This document shows, piece by piece, positions 36,399 to 47,070 of a DNA stretch of 64,000 nucleotides. Position 1 is the stretch's first letter. Every line of letters begins with the position of its first letter. The translations under genes were made by a program, and so were the position numbers. The notes beneath the pieces are model-generated. The model did not search any database. It was not told the origin of the DNA and worked only from the letters and a program-made list of their open reading frames with translations. Source of the stretch: Alteromonas sp. CI.11.F.A3 (GTDB lineage: Bacteria; Pseudomonadota; Gammaproteobacteria; Enterobacterales; Alteromonadaceae); contig NZ_CP136708.1 of NCBI RefSeq assembly GCF_032925565.1, positions 1,860,001 through 1,924,000 of the forward strand, given 5' to 3'.

Positions 36399-37073
36399 AT
36401 GAAAACATCACAGCGAATTTTACTTACTGCGCTCACCCTGTTTAATCGCCATGGCGAGAACGGCGTTACCAGTGTGGACATTGCCATGGAGTTAGATATT
36501 AGCCCTGGCAATTTGTATTACCATTTCAAGGGTAAAGAAAGCATGGTGAGTGCGCTTATGCGTATGCATGAAAAGCAAATGCAGCGCGTATTGGTCCCCA
36601 ACGCGTTAGATTCTCTTACCGCAGAAGAGGTAATGTATTACTTATATCTGTTGGTAGACAGCTTGCACGTATTTCGGTTTATTTATCGAAGCCCCGCGGA
36701 TATTGTTGAAAAATATCCGTTAATTGAAAAGCCGCGGAAGAATATTCTTTCAAGTTTACATAAGCAACTTTCTCAATTACTGACTACGTTAAACAATAAG
36801 AATGTGTTGGTTGCATCGCGTTCAGATCTGACGTTGCTGGTTGATCTGCTTAGCCTCATCATTACTCAGTCTTGTCAATTTGATGAAACTAACAGCCATA
36901 TGGATGAAACATCTCAACGTTATCATGCGCTGTCGCTCATGATGGTTAGCTTACTTCCACGATTAGTACTCAGTGATGCTCAGCAAAACAGTATTGTAGA
37001 TGCGTTGCGTTCACATGCATTAGCCAATGTCACTGAGCATGTGCCACAGGATATGTTTAATACAAAGGAATAG
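36399..37073 (+). CDS. TetR/AcrR family regulator
   Basis: A 224-residue regulator. The helix-turn-helix is SVDIAMELDISPGNLYYHFKGKESMVSALM (about residues 25-54), typical of TetR proteins. The C-terminal ligand domain has no recognisable signature. It starts at the base following the DUF445 stop and ends 3 nt before the WS/DGAT gene, so the three genes form one unit. It probably regulates its own operon in response to a lipid signal, which is inferred only from position. Confidence 0.87.
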   Translation: MKTSQRILLTALTLFNRHGENGVTSVDIAMELDISPGNLYYHFKGKESMVSALMRMHEKQMQRVLVPNALDSLTAEEVMYYLYLLVDSLHVFRFIYRSPADIVEKYPLIEKPRKNILSSLHKQLSQLLTTLNNKNVLVASRSDLTLLVDLLSLIITQSCQFDETNSHMDETSQRYHALSLMMVSLLPRLVLSDAQQNSIVDALRSHALANVTEHVPQDMFNTKE

Positions 37074-37076
37074 TCG

Positions 37077-38516
37077 ATGAGTAAAACACTAAGTTTTCTT
37101 GATAAGTCCTTTTGGATAACGGAATCTGATGACAACCCAAAGCATGTTGGATGCCTTCAATTACTAGAGATGCCAGAAGGGGCGCAAAGCCCTGAATATG
37201 TGCCTGCTATTTATAATGAAATCAAAGGTTTTGCAAAAGGGACTTCACCGTTTAATTGCGTTGTAAAAACCGTGCTAGGCTATCCGGTCGGTCTTTCGCC
37301 AGTAAAACATTTGAATATGGATTACCATGTTCAATTGCATCATATTGACGATGTGAGTGACCGACAGAATCTAGATGATTTTGTAGCCCAGCTGCACGCC
37401 GCACGATTAGACCCTGATAAACCGCTGTGGCAGTACCATTTCATCTTCGATAGCAATAGTAATACTTATGCTATTTACGCCAAGGTACATCATATGTATG
37501 GCGATGGCGCGACCTTAGTGAGGTGGTTTCAATCTTGCTATGTTTCTGCTTCCAATAATGCTGAATTCACGCCTATCTGGGCGGTAAAACGACTACGACA
37601 CAAACGCAACGACTCACCGAGTTTTTACAAACGCTTAGTGAGTGTGGGAAGCGCCATAAAAACGGGCTTCGATTTGCTGGTTATCTTGATTCGCATTTTT
37701 TTAAAACTGTTGAGAGTGAACCCCCATTACATGCCTGTGCCTTTTTCGGGCACTAAAACCGTGTTGACGGGGCAAGTTGAAGCGGGAAGGGTGGTCACTA
37801 CCACAGATATCGATTTTAAACGGGTAAAAGCCTTGGCTCGACGTACCCGTGCATCAGCCAATGAGATACTTCTGTGTGCCTTTGATATTGGGGTTCATCG
37901 GTTACTGCAAGATCATGGTCAGGTTTTCAAAAAAGCATTGTTTACCAATATGCCTATTAATCTTAGAAAGCCTGGAGAGAAAACCACAGGAAATAAAATT
38001 GCTATTGTGCCGGTACAGTTGGCGCATGGCGATCAGGACCCTTACCTTCGTTTACGCCAAATAATCATTAACCACAGAATTGTAAAACATGCTGCTATGC
38101 GAGCCCGACCAGCTTCCTTTAGCGGCTACACCATTGTGATCCAATCTCTTGCCTTGGTTTTTGAATGGCTTAAAATTTCCAATGTGGTTAAACCTATCGC
38201 TAATATTCTGGTATCGAACATACCTGGTCCACGAGATACGCGATATTTAAAAGACAGTAAGCTACTTGCCTGTTACCCCATCTCCACCATGACACCAGGT
38301 GGCGGAATAAATATCACCTTGATGACCTACGCAGGTGTGGCCAATGTAGGTATTGTTTGTTGCAATAAAAATATAAGTACATTGAAGCCATTAGCAGGTT
38401 ATGTGCAAGAAGCGTTCGAGATGTTAGAGGCTTGCATCGATAACCCTCGGCTGCGCATTACTGATATTGGGGAGCATGAAGAGTCGGTGCCTGTGTCGAT
38501 TGTAAGCGAACACTAA
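37077..38516 (+). CDS. Wax ester synthase / diacylglycerol acyltransferase (WS/DGAT)
   Basis: A 479-residue O-acyltransferase of the Acinetobacter AtfA family, which esterifies acyl-CoA with long-chain alcohols or diacylglycerol for storage lipid. The catalytic HHxxxDG is H138-H139-M-Y-G-D143-G144. Later family blocks are NEILLCAFDIGVHRLL, LFTNMPINLRKP, NKIAIVPVQL and the C-terminal LVSNIPGPRDTRYLK with PISTMTPGGGINITLMTYAG. Length is normal (450-490). It lies last in the DUF445-TetR-WS/DGAT unit and overlaps a convergent gene by 4 bp. Product class (wax or TAG) cannot be read from sequence. Confidence 0.92.
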   Translation: MSKTLSFLDKSFWITESDDNPKHVGCLQLLEMPEGAQSPEYVPAIYNEIKGFAKGTSPFNCVVKTVLGYPVGLSPVKHLNMDYHVQLHHIDDVSDRQNLDDFVAQLHAARLDPDKPLWQYHFIFDSNSNTYAIYAKVHHMYGDGATLVRWFQSCYVSASNNAEFTPIWAVKRLRHKRNDSPSFYKRLVSVGSAIKTGFDLLVILIRIFLKLLRVNPHYMPVPFSGTKTVLTGQVEAGRVVTTTDIDFKRVKALARRTRASANEILLCAFDIGVHRLLQDHGQVFKKALFTNMPINLRKPGEKTTGNKIAIVPVQLAHGDQDPYLRLRQIIINHRIVKHAAMRARPASFSGYTIVIQSLALVFEWLKISNVVKPIANILVSNIPGPRDTRYLKDSKLLACYPISTMTPGGGINITLMTYAGVANVGIVCCNKNISTLKPLAGYVQEAFEMLEACIDNPRLRITDIGEHEESVPVSIVSEH

Positions 38517-39226
38517 AAATAGAACCGAAGAGAGTCTTGTTCAACTCTAACGCTTTTACCATAGCGAGCAAAAAGCACTTCCCGCCATTGGTCTTCGCGC
38601 ATGATATGGTGAAGAGGGAGTGTGGCCATTTTATCCAATATGGCTTTTTCAATTTGTGGCTTATGGAAATCAAGCACGGCCTGTTTCGAGCCACTTAAAT
38701 AGAGCTTTAAATATTCTACTGCTTGGTCGGACGTGCCGACGGTTACCAGTGAAAATATGCTTTTAAGCGAGCGCCCAAACAAGGCATCCAAATTACCGGG
38801 TACAAAGCGGGAAAGCAAAAATTGGGTGTCCTTTAACAAGGCGTAGTCATCGTTCACCATAGTAATATTGTCTACCTGCTTATCGATAAAATAAAGGGTA
38901 GATTCATTTACGTTGTAATCCGGTGAGGCACTTAGTGTAATAATTAAGTGAGCCCGATAAATGGTCGTGTCGGCAACGTTAATGGTGATTGACGCTAATA
39001 ATTGAATGCATAAGCGGTTGTCGGGGGCATTCAAGGTTAGTTTGCCACTGGTTACCACTACATTGGCTTGGCCTGCCGGTATGGCTAAGGGGAACGATTG
39101 AGGCAGATTTTCAGACAACAAAGTATTGAGTTCATCAGCTGAAAACTGATCGTAGCGAAGCCTTCCTAGCTTGATTAAAAGTTGGGAAATAAGAAGCATA
39201 CCTCTATCGCGTAAACCTAGTTTCAT
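38513..39226 (-). CDS. Unknown protein, possibly DUF1439/YceB-like
   Basis: A 237-residue protein. Residues ~24-130 alternate beta-strand-like hydrophobic residues (FSADELNTLLSENLPQSFPL, VVVTSGKLTLNAPDNRLC, IYRAHLIITLSASPDY) in a way that recalls DUF1439 lipid-binding-like lipoproteins such as E. coli YceB. It lacks their lipobox; the N terminus has only a weak amphipathic helix. The C-terminal part (ILDKMATLPLHHIMRED, ending RVEQDSLRFYF) resembles the ends of those proteins. Assignment is tentative. It is convergent with WS/DGAT (4-bp overlap). Confidence 0.55.
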   Translation of the reverse strand: MKLGLRDRGMLLISQLLIKLGRLRYDQFSADELNTLLSENLPQSFPLAIPAGQANVVVTSGKLTLNAPDNRLCIQLLASITINVADTTIYRAHLIITLSASPDYNVNESTLYFIDKQVDNITMVNDDYALLKDTQFLLSRFVPGNLDALFGRSLKSIFSLVTVGTSDQAVEYLKLYLSGSKQAVLDFHKPQIEKAILDKMATLPLHHIMREDQWREVLFARYGKSVRVEQDSLRFYF

Positions 39227-39519
39227 TTTTTCATGCTATACGTTTAGTAGCTGGAACATGCTGCAATCGACTTAACTCGTTATACATAAAACAGTTTTTA
39301 AAATATATAACATATCACTTTTAGATGGGCTGATTATTTTGATAGTCTGGTCTTACCACAATGCTGCATATCATTTTATTTTTGATAATAAGTGACTAAT
39401 ACTAAGCATCTAATAATAAGAGTCGGCACAGCTCAGTCATGCGTCTACAATTCGTAATTGCATAGTAATACAGGCATTAACTGAGTATTTCACCGCGTAA
39501 AAGTGTTTTGGAGCAATGC

Positions 39520-41166
39520 ATGAATGAGATTCAGGGTAAGTATGACTATATCATCGTAGGCGGGGGGTCTGCAGGTGCGGTATTAGCGGCGCGATTATCT
39601 GAAAACCCAGCCCTGAAAATACTGATGCTTGAAGCCGGTACTAAAGACACCAATCCGCTTATTCATATTCCTTTTGGTTTATCGCTATTAAGCCGTTTTG
39701 AAGGCATAGGGTGGGGGTATCATACCGCACCACAAAAAGAACTGTACGATCGTGAGCTATTTTGGCCTAGAGGAAAAACACTAGGCGGCAGCAGTTCGGT
39801 TAATGCTATGTGTTATATTCGTGGCCAAAAAGAAGACTACGATTATTGGGTAGAGCAGGGCGCAGTTGGCTGGGGTTTTGAGGACGTGCTGCCCTACTTC
39901 AAACGCTCTGAAAACTTCTTCAGAGGTGAAGATGAATTCCATGGAGAAGGTGGGCCGCTGCATGTTTCTCAACTTAAGCACACCAGCGTGCTTTCTGAGG
40001 CTTTCGTTGAAGCCGCAAGCCACGCAAATTTTAATGTTGTAGATGATTTTAACCGCGATATACGTGAAGGCATTGGCTATTATCATGTTACACAAGTTAA
40101 CGGACAGCGTTGCTCAACCGCAAAAGGCTATTTAAGCCAAGCACTTCACCGTAATAATCTTACCGTGCTAACCGGTGTGGCTGCGGAGAAAGTATTATTT
40201 GACGACACCAGAGCCATTGGCGTGCAAGTGCGTGAAAAAGGCAAAATTGCGCGGTATTTTATTAATAGGGACGCGGCTAATAGTGAAGTAATACTCTGCG
40301 GTGGGGCTATTAATTCTCCGCAACTACTTATGCTTTCAGGTATAGGGCCAAGAAGCGAGTTGGAAGATAAAGGCATTTATGTCATGAATGACCTTCCAGG
40401 GGTGGGGCAAAACTTACAAGACCACCTAGACGCCATTGTTCAATTTACCTGTAAAGCACGAGAAGGTTATGCGATTGCTGCTGGTGCATTACCTTCGTAC
40501 ATAAAGGCCTCATACGATTACCTTTTTCACCGTAAGGGAATTTATTCTTCTAATGTGGCTGAAGCGGGCGGTTTTGTAAGTTCAAGCCTTGCTACCCGAG
40601 GGCCAGACATTCAATTTCATTTCTTGCCCGCGATATTAGATGATCACGGGCGAAAGTTTGCCTTTGGTTACGGATACGGCGTGCATGTATGTTGTTTGTA
40701 TCCTAAAAGCAGGGGCAGTATTACACTGCAAAGCAGCCATCCTGCCGATCACCCCCTTATCGACCCTGGTTACCTTACGGAACCTGAAGATAGGCAAGTG
40801 ATGATTGAAGGCATACGAATGGCAAGAAAGCTTTTATCCGCTCCTGTATTTGATAAATTTGAAGGCAGTGAACTGCATCCAGGCACTGATGCTGAGTCTG
40901 ATGAAGCGCTTCTTGAGTTCCTAAGGGAGCGAGCTGAAACCATTTATCACCCTATTGGCACCTGTAAAATGGGTAGCGATGATGATCCTATGGCAGTGGT
41001 CGATAACCAGCTTAGAGTCAGGGGCGTTAAGGGCCTACGTGTGGTAGATGCTTCTGTCATGCCAAGCCTTATTGGCGGAAATACCAATGCGCCCACAATC
41101 ATGATTGCAGAGCGAGCGGTAGATTTTATCAAAGCCGAGCATGAAGGGCTTGCTGCACCCATTTAA
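39520..41166 (+). CDS. GMC family FAD-dependent alcohol/choline dehydrogenase
   Basis: A 548-residue flavoprotein. The ADP-binding motif is DYIIVGGGSAGAVLAARLSE (about 11-30); PRGKTLGGSSSVNAMCYIRG is the first GMC signature and GGAINSPQLLMLSGIGP the second. The C-terminal catalytic His is in HPIGTCKMG, and NTNAPTIMIAERAVDFI closes the FAD domain. Such enzymes oxidise choline or medium/long-chain alcohols (AlkJ-like) and pass electrons to quinones. Next to fatty acid genes the alcohol type is more likely; this is inference. GGAG lies 6 nt before ATG at 39520; an upstream TTG would overlap that site. Confidence 0.92.
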   Translation: MNEIQGKYDYIIVGGGSAGAVLAARLSENPALKILMLEAGTKDTNPLIHIPFGLSLLSRFEGIGWGYHTAPQKELYDRELFWPRGKTLGGSSSVNAMCYIRGQKEDYDYWVEQGAVGWGFEDVLPYFKRSENFFRGEDEFHGEGGPLHVSQLKHTSVLSEAFVEAASHANFNVVDDFNRDIREGIGYYHVTQVNGQRCSTAKGYLSQALHRNNLTVLTGVAAEKVLFDDTRAIGVQVREKGKIARYFINRDAANSEVILCGGAINSPQLLMLSGIGPRSELEDKGIYVMNDLPGVGQNLQDHLDAIVQFTCKAREGYAIAAGALPSYIKASYDYLFHRKGIYSSNVAEAGGFVSSSLATRGPDIQFHFLPAILDDHGRKFAFGYGYGVHVCCLYPKSRGSITLQSSHPADHPLIDPGYLTEPEDRQVMIEGIRMARKLLSAPVFDKFEGSELHPGTDAESDEALLEFLRERAETIYHPIGTCKMGSDDDPMAVVDNQLRVRGVKGLRVVDASVMPSLIGGNTNAPTIMIAERAVDFIKAEHEGLAAPI

Positions 41167-41174
41167 CCGATAGG

Positions 41175-41783
41175 CTAGTTTTTCGGCACTTGCATAAACA
41201 AATCGGCGGCGCAGTCACACATTTCATCGATGTGGCTGCGATCCGCATAAATTCCATCAATCAATAGCCGTGCAATGCCATGCAAGGTGCCCCACGTCAC
41301 TTGCGCCATGCGAAGCGCATCTTGCCCGGCTGGAAGTAGGCCTGTTTGCTGCCAGTATTTCGTCATATCTACTTGAAACTGGAAGCAGGGGTAAGCCACT
41401 TCTTTTAGCCCCTGTGTAGCGCCATTGTCGTGCCAGATAGTACGGCCGAACATAAGCTCATACATTTGCGGGTTATCCGCCGCGTACCCTATATATTCAT
41501 GAATAAACTGGCGAAAGCGCGACTGTGGTGCCACATCATGTTGATCGAAAATTCGCTTAGCGTTGGTATGCCACTGGCTAAAACCTTTTGCTGCAATAGC
41601 GCTTAACAAGGCGCTTTTGTCTTTGAAGTGGTGATAGGGTGCGGTTCGCGACACGCCAGCATCTTCCGCAAGCTTTCTCAGTGACAAGCTGTCTATACCG
41701 AATTCTGCCACCCGTTTGGTTGCCGCTTCTAATAAAGCGGTGCGCAAATCGCCATGATGATAAGTTTGTGCTGCGTTTGTCAT
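41175..41783 (-). CDS. TetR/AcrR family regulator of the dienoyl-CoA genes (probable)
   Basis: A 202-residue TetR protein. The sequence YHHGDLRTALLEAATKRVAE leads into the helix-turn-helix LRKLAEDAGVSRTAPYHHFKDKSALLSAIA. The C-terminal domain has the TetR_C_33-like pattern (MYELMFGRTIW; VTWGTLHGIARLLIDG). It is divergent from the isomerase-fadH genes, with duplicated TTGAC-type dyads between, so it is expected to repress both itself and them. The start is the ATG at 41783; the longer frame starts at a TTG only. It is convergent with the GMC gene, 8 bp apart. Confidence 0.88.
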   Translation of the reverse strand: MTNAAQTYHHGDLRTALLEAATKRVAEFGIDSLSLRKLAEDAGVSRTAPYHHFKDKSALLSAIAAKGFSQWHTNAKRIFDQHDVAPQSRFRQFIHEYIGYAADNPQMYELMFGRTIWHDNGATQGLKEVAYPCFQFQVDMTKYWQQTGLLPAGQDALRMAQVTWGTLHGIARLLIDGIYADRSHIDEMCDCAADLFMQVPKN

Positions 41784-41838
41784 ACTGGTGTAAACCAAAC
41801 CCTATTTTATGGTTGAGACGAATAGATAACGTTTTATC

Positions 41839-41878
41839 TTGACAGTGTCAACATTGCATTTTATCTTGACGCCGTCTA
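41839..41878 (+). promoter_or_regulatory. Promoter with two TetR-type operators before the dienoyl-CoA genes
   Basis: TTGACA (41839-41844), 17 bp, TATCTT (41862-41867) form a sigma-70 promoter. TTGACAGTGTCAA (41839-41851) is a perfect dyad covering the -35 box. TTGACGCCGTCTA (41866-41878), 27 bp on, is a weaker copy next to the -10 box. Each copy is preceded by TTTTATC. Binding by the divergent TetR protein is inferred. Confidence 0.65.
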
Positions 41879-41907
41879 GTTTGCAAAAATGTTAACAGGA
41901 GAATGAA

Positions 41908-42774
41908 GTGGAAGCCGAGTCAATGTCGCAAGAAAACCCGTATTCAACCCTTGAAGTAATACACGAGGGATATATTGCAAAGGTCGTGCTAAACAGGCCA
42001 GAAGCTATGAACAGTATGAACCCAGCCTTTTGGACAGAATTCCCTGCTGCCATTCGCGCGATAGACGATGAGGGCACTGCTCGCGTTATTATCATTTCTT
42101 CTACCGGAAAGCATTTTTCTGCCGGCATGGACTTGTCGGTATTTTTGAACATGGCAAAAGACTTTAAAGGCGACCCATCACGTCGCGCTGAACGCATGCG
42201 TCGCATGGTGATGCTATTGCAAGACAGCTTTACGGCCATAGAGCAAGCCCGCATGCCGGTAATTGGAGCAGTACAGGGCGGTGCCATTGGCGGCGCAGTA
42301 GATTTACTTAGCGCATGCGACATGCGTTACTGCACTAGTGATGCCTTCTTTACCATAAAAGAAACGCAGTTAGGCATGACCGCCGATGTGGGTACACTGC
42401 AGCGTTTACCTAAGCTTATTCCTATTGGTGTGGTGAAAGAGTTGGCGTATACCGGCCGTAATTTTGGCGCTCAAGAAGCCCAGCAGTTAGGCTTTGTGAA
42501 TAAGGTATTTGATGATCAAGATATCATGCTTAGCGAAGTGACTAAGTTAGCGCAGTCTATCGCGATGAATTCTCCCGTTGCGGTAGCAGGCACGAAAACC
42601 ATGATTAATTACGCTACAGAGCACACTATTGCTGAGAGCTTAACTTACATGGCCACCTGGCAAGCAGGCATGTTCCAAATGGAAGATGTGATGAAAGCCA
42701 TGGAAGCACAGAAAACCCAATCGCTTCCTGATTTTGAGCCACTTCATGGCGCAGTAAATAAAATGAAAGACTAG
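41908..42774 (+). CDS. Delta(3,5)-Delta(2,4)-dienoyl-CoA isomerase (crotonase family)
   Basis: A 288-residue crotonase-fold enzyme close to ECH1. Oxyanion segments are HFSAGMDLSVF and VQGGAIGGAVDLLSACDMRYC. The block MTADVGTLQRLPKLI is nearly identical to mammalian ECH1, and the three catalytic acids of ECH1 (D176, E196, D204 in the rat enzyme) correspond to D132, E152 and D160 here with the same spacing. The reaction moves the two double bonds of 3,5-dienoyl-CoA to 2,4, giving the substrate of FadH, which is the next gene. The start is GTG, 6 nt after AGGAG; an in-frame ATG at 41923 has no ribosome site. Confidence 0.9.
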   Translation: MEAESMSQENPYSTLEVIHEGYIAKVVLNRPEAMNSMNPAFWTEFPAAIRAIDDEGTARVIIISSTGKHFSAGMDLSVFLNMAKDFKGDPSRRAERMRRMVMLLQDSFTAIEQARMPVIGAVQGGAIGGAVDLLSACDMRYCTSDAFFTIKETQLGMTADVGTLQRLPKLIPIGVVKELAYTGRNFGAQEAQQLGFVNKVFDDQDIMLSEVTKLAQSIAMNSPVAVAGTKTMINYATEHTIAESLTYMATWQAGMFQMEDVMKAMEAQKTQSLPDFEPLHGAVNKMKD

Positions 42775-42854
42775 CGTGCAGGCGACCGAATAGCCTACGT
42801 GAAACACAAAGTAAAAACAGAATACAAAAGCATTAAGAAACAGGCACTAGTTAA

Positions 42855-44906
<2,052 letters not shown>

Positions 44907-44991
44907 GTTGATGTTGTGTGCATTACAGTGGGGTTAGGAAGGTACGTTAATATTTACTGACTCTGATAGACGCCAACATTCATAATCTTCT

Positions 44992-45026
44992 AAAAGGCCT
45001 ATCCCAGCGAGGATAGGCCTTTTTTA
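44992..45026 (+). terminator. Terminator after fadH
   Basis: AAAAGGCCTATCC and GGATAGGCCTTTT make a perfect 13-bp stem around a 6-nt loop, and a run of six T ends it. It marks the end of the native lipid block. Beyond it, 45027-45442 hold no gene, only the hairpin at 45171 and repeat R1. Confidence 0.95.
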
Positions 45027-45170
45027 TTTGCTGCGTTATTTTTTTATAGATAGCTAAGCGCCAGTAAGAGCCTTTCGGGGCTATTTTGGTATGCGGCAGC
45101 TTTGTACGTTTTGCGGTCCTTAGGAGCTCAACAATTCACTTCACTTATAAAAGGAATATTGTGATTTGGA

Positions 45171-45215
45171 TGCCGTTTACGATTATTCGACTTTATCGAA
45201 TTATCGTAAACGGCA
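45171..45215. repeat. Long near-perfect inverted repeat
   Basis: TGCCGTTTACGAT (45171-45183) and ATCGTAAACGGCA (45203-45215) are exact inverted copies. After one T-T mismatch, ATTCGA pairs with TCGAAT, leaving a CTTTA loop. The 19-bp stem has no T-tract on either side, so it is not a normal terminator. It may be a protein site, an excision scar, or a structured RNA. Confidence 0.7.
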
Positions 45216-45267
45216 CTTAATTCAATTTATGTAGTACCAAACTGTGAAAGCAAGTTAGATTGCCGAA

Positions 45268-45340
45268 GGTCAGCTCATTGTCTCAAGGAGCCTCTGGCGC
45301 TATTAGGCTGCTTCGTACGTGAAGCGGACGTCTAATATCC
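45268..45340 (+). repeat. Dispersed repeat R1
   Basis: First copy of a ~60-bp intergenic repeat (45268-45327), ending in CTTCGTACGTGAAGCGG, with a short tail. By hand count it is identical to R3 at 48 of 60 positions without gaps. The strongest blocks are TTGTCTCAAG and CGTACGTGAAGCGG. It lies upstream of the protease gene. Confidence 0.7.
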
Positions 45341-45442
45341 TTTCCATGAATAAATGTTAGATGTTTTTTTAGGCAAAACGGGTGTTAGTATGAAGTCTTT
45401 GTAGGCGGCTTTTAGTTAGCCCTTAATATACATGGATGTAAT

Positions 45443-46234
45443 ATGAGAGTTTTGGTTTTCTTTTTCGCTGTTTTCGTTGCAACTAGTAGTAATGCTGTAG
45501 TGAAACGGCACGATATCCCCTCCCGAAATTATGTCTTAGAAAACGCACCCAAATACTTAATTGATCTACCTCATGAGGGGCATGGGGTATTGATAAAACC
45601 TCAATGGATTGTGACAGTCGCTCATACCATTTTTTATAATTACATAGGTAAAAAATTACGCGTTGGCGATAAAGTCTTTGAAATAGAAGAGGTTCACATA
45701 CATCCACTTTATATTGAACCAGATGAGGTTCTCTTCAAAGGTGATGCAGCTCCCTTAATGAAGTTTCTAGAATCTAGAAGTGACATTGCTTTAATAAAGC
45801 TATCTTCCCCTGTTACAACGAGAGAACCAATTGATATCTACCCAAACATTGATCAAGTGGGCAAAGAGATCACAGTATTTGGTCGTGGAGCAACAGGTGA
45901 CGGAGAAATTGGTGAAAACCTCGAAACAAAATCATTGCGAGAATTAAACCATTTTAGAAACATTATTGAATCTTCAAAAGGAAACTGGCTCTCATATAAA
46001 TTTAATAAGCCACCTGATGCATTGCCCCTTGAAGGAATGCACGGTGCTGGTGATAGTGGCGGAGCTTCAGTGATAATTGAAAACGGTAAGGCTTATTTGG
46101 TTGGTTTATCGAGTTGGCAAGTTTGGCGTGGAGATCTTGCTAATTTTAAAGGCGGTTTATATGGTACTACCGCTTATCAAGTTAGGGTGTCAAATTACCG
46201 AGACTGGATTGAAAGTGTATTGGGCAACTCGTGA
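45443..46234 (+). CDS. Exported trypsin-like serine protease (S1 fold)
   Basis: A 263-residue protein with a signal peptide (MRVLVFFFAVFVATSSNA). The catalytic triad is visible: His in IVTVAHTIF, Asp in RSDIALIKLSSPV, Ser in GAGDSGGASVI. The usual Cys pairs of animal trypsins are missing, as in many bacterial S1 proteases, and no zymogen activation site is obvious. It lies between two copies of the dispersed repeat, and its AT-rich base composition differs from the fadH block before it, which suggests transfer. Possible roles are nutrition or defence against competitors; nothing nearby tells which. Confidence 0.88.
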   Translation: MRVLVFFFAVFVATSSNAVVKRHDIPSRNYVLENAPKYLIDLPHEGHGVLIKPQWIVTVAHTIFYNYIGKKLRVGDKVFEIEEVHIHPLYIEPDEVLFKGDAAPLMKFLESRSDIALIKLSSPVTTREPIDIYPNIDQVGKEITVFGRGATGDGEIGENLETKSLRELNHFRNIIESSKGNWLSYKFNKPPDALPLEGMHGAGDSGGASVIIENGKAYLVGLSSWQVWRGDLANFKGGLYGTTAYQVRVSNYRDWIESVLGNS

Positions 46235-46323
46235 GTCAGCCTAAAGAATACTTATTGTTTAGTTTCTTCTCCTTTTTGCCTAGTTTAATCAAGCATTCAT
46301 ATGCCCATAGGTAAAGGGAAAAC

Positions 46324-46390
46324 GGCGGCGCCTTGTCTCAAGGACTTAAGGGCTGAAACGCACGAAAACGGAGCTTCGAGCTTTCGGCTC
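46324..46390 (+). repeat. Dispersed repeat R2 (most diverged copy)
   Basis: Shares CCTTGTCTCAAGGA and GGGCTGAAACG with R4 and keeps the order of blocks, but is shorter between them. It lies between the protease gene and the DUF3703 membrane gene. An AGCTTCGAGCT palindrome follows at 46372-46382. Confidence 0.5.
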
Positions 46391-46432
46391 TGTCTATTGC
46401 CTTCATTCATCTCATGGCTTAGCAAATGCACA

Positions 46433-46981
46433 TTATTTCTTGGCATTTATTTTTGCTAAAACGATTTGGTTCTGTTCCGATATTGGCATTGATTTAAATG
46501 CGCTGATATTGCTGCCGCCAGTATTACCATGAGGTAAAAGTCCTACTACCGTTTTAGTTATAGCTCCCAATAAGCGCACAGATTGTCCAATGACTTCGTT
46601 GAGAATCCTATAACGAACGCCAAATACCAACATCTGCCAATGAACTAGCGTATGCAGATACGTTGAACGTTGGCCGATGACATGAGCATCCTCAAGATGT
46701 TTAAACTCAGCTTTAACATCGCCTGTTTCGCGAGCTGTGTTTGCTTGATTTAGTTTTGTTTGTACAAATGGCTTTGCTCTTTCACAGTAGCCTTTTTGGT
46801 GCTTAGAACCAGAATTTCCAACGTTACGCTCACGATAACTAAAAGCTATCAATGAGAGGCTGGCTAGAAGCACAATAGGGTGTAAAACTAAGCTATGAAC
46901 TACGCTTTGCCCTGTGAAAAAACCATGCACTAAACATATACAAATGGAAATTACACCAATCCATACTCCAACTGATTTCAT
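46433..46981 (-). CDS. DUF3703 protein with N-terminal membrane anchor
   Basis: A 182-residue protein. Residues ~1-48 form two hydrophobic spans (VGVWIGVISICICLVHG and VLHPIVLLASLSLIAFSY); after a short linker, residues ~65-182 are a DUF3703 domain. It has LEDAHVIGQRSTYLHTLVHW and LLPHGNTGGSNISAFKSMPI, aligning closely with the stand-alone DUF3703 protein at 48.9 kb. DUF3703 proteins recur in heavy-metal resistance clusters but lack a known function. A MerR-type promoter and a divergent CadR/PbrR-like regulator upstream support a metal-induced role. Confidence 0.8.
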   Translation of the reverse strand: MKSVGVWIGVISICICLVHGFFTGQSVVHSLVLHPIVLLASLSLIAFSYRERNVGNSGSKHQKGYCERAKPFVQTKLNQANTARETGDVKAEFKHLEDAHVIGQRSTYLHTLVHWQMLVFGVRYRILNEVIGQSVRLLGAITKTVVGLLPHGNTGGSNISAFKSMPISEQNQIVLAKINAKK

Positions 46982-47023
46982 TTCGAACTCCTCGCTCGCT
47001 TTTGCTTGCCGTTTAAAAACAAA

Positions 47024-47054
47024 ACTATAATGTCTATACTCGGTATAGGGTCAA
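47024..47054 (-). promoter_or_regulatory. MerR-type promoter/operator of the membrane DUF3703 gene
   Basis: On the minus strand TTGACC, a 19-bp spacer, then TATAGT. The spacer holds the exact dyad CTATAC-CGA-GTATAG. The overlong spacer with a central dyad is the signature of promoters switched on by MerR-family DNA distortion. It is very similar to the promoter at 48185. Confidence 0.85.
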
Positions 47055-47070
47055 ATAAGAATTGAAAGTT

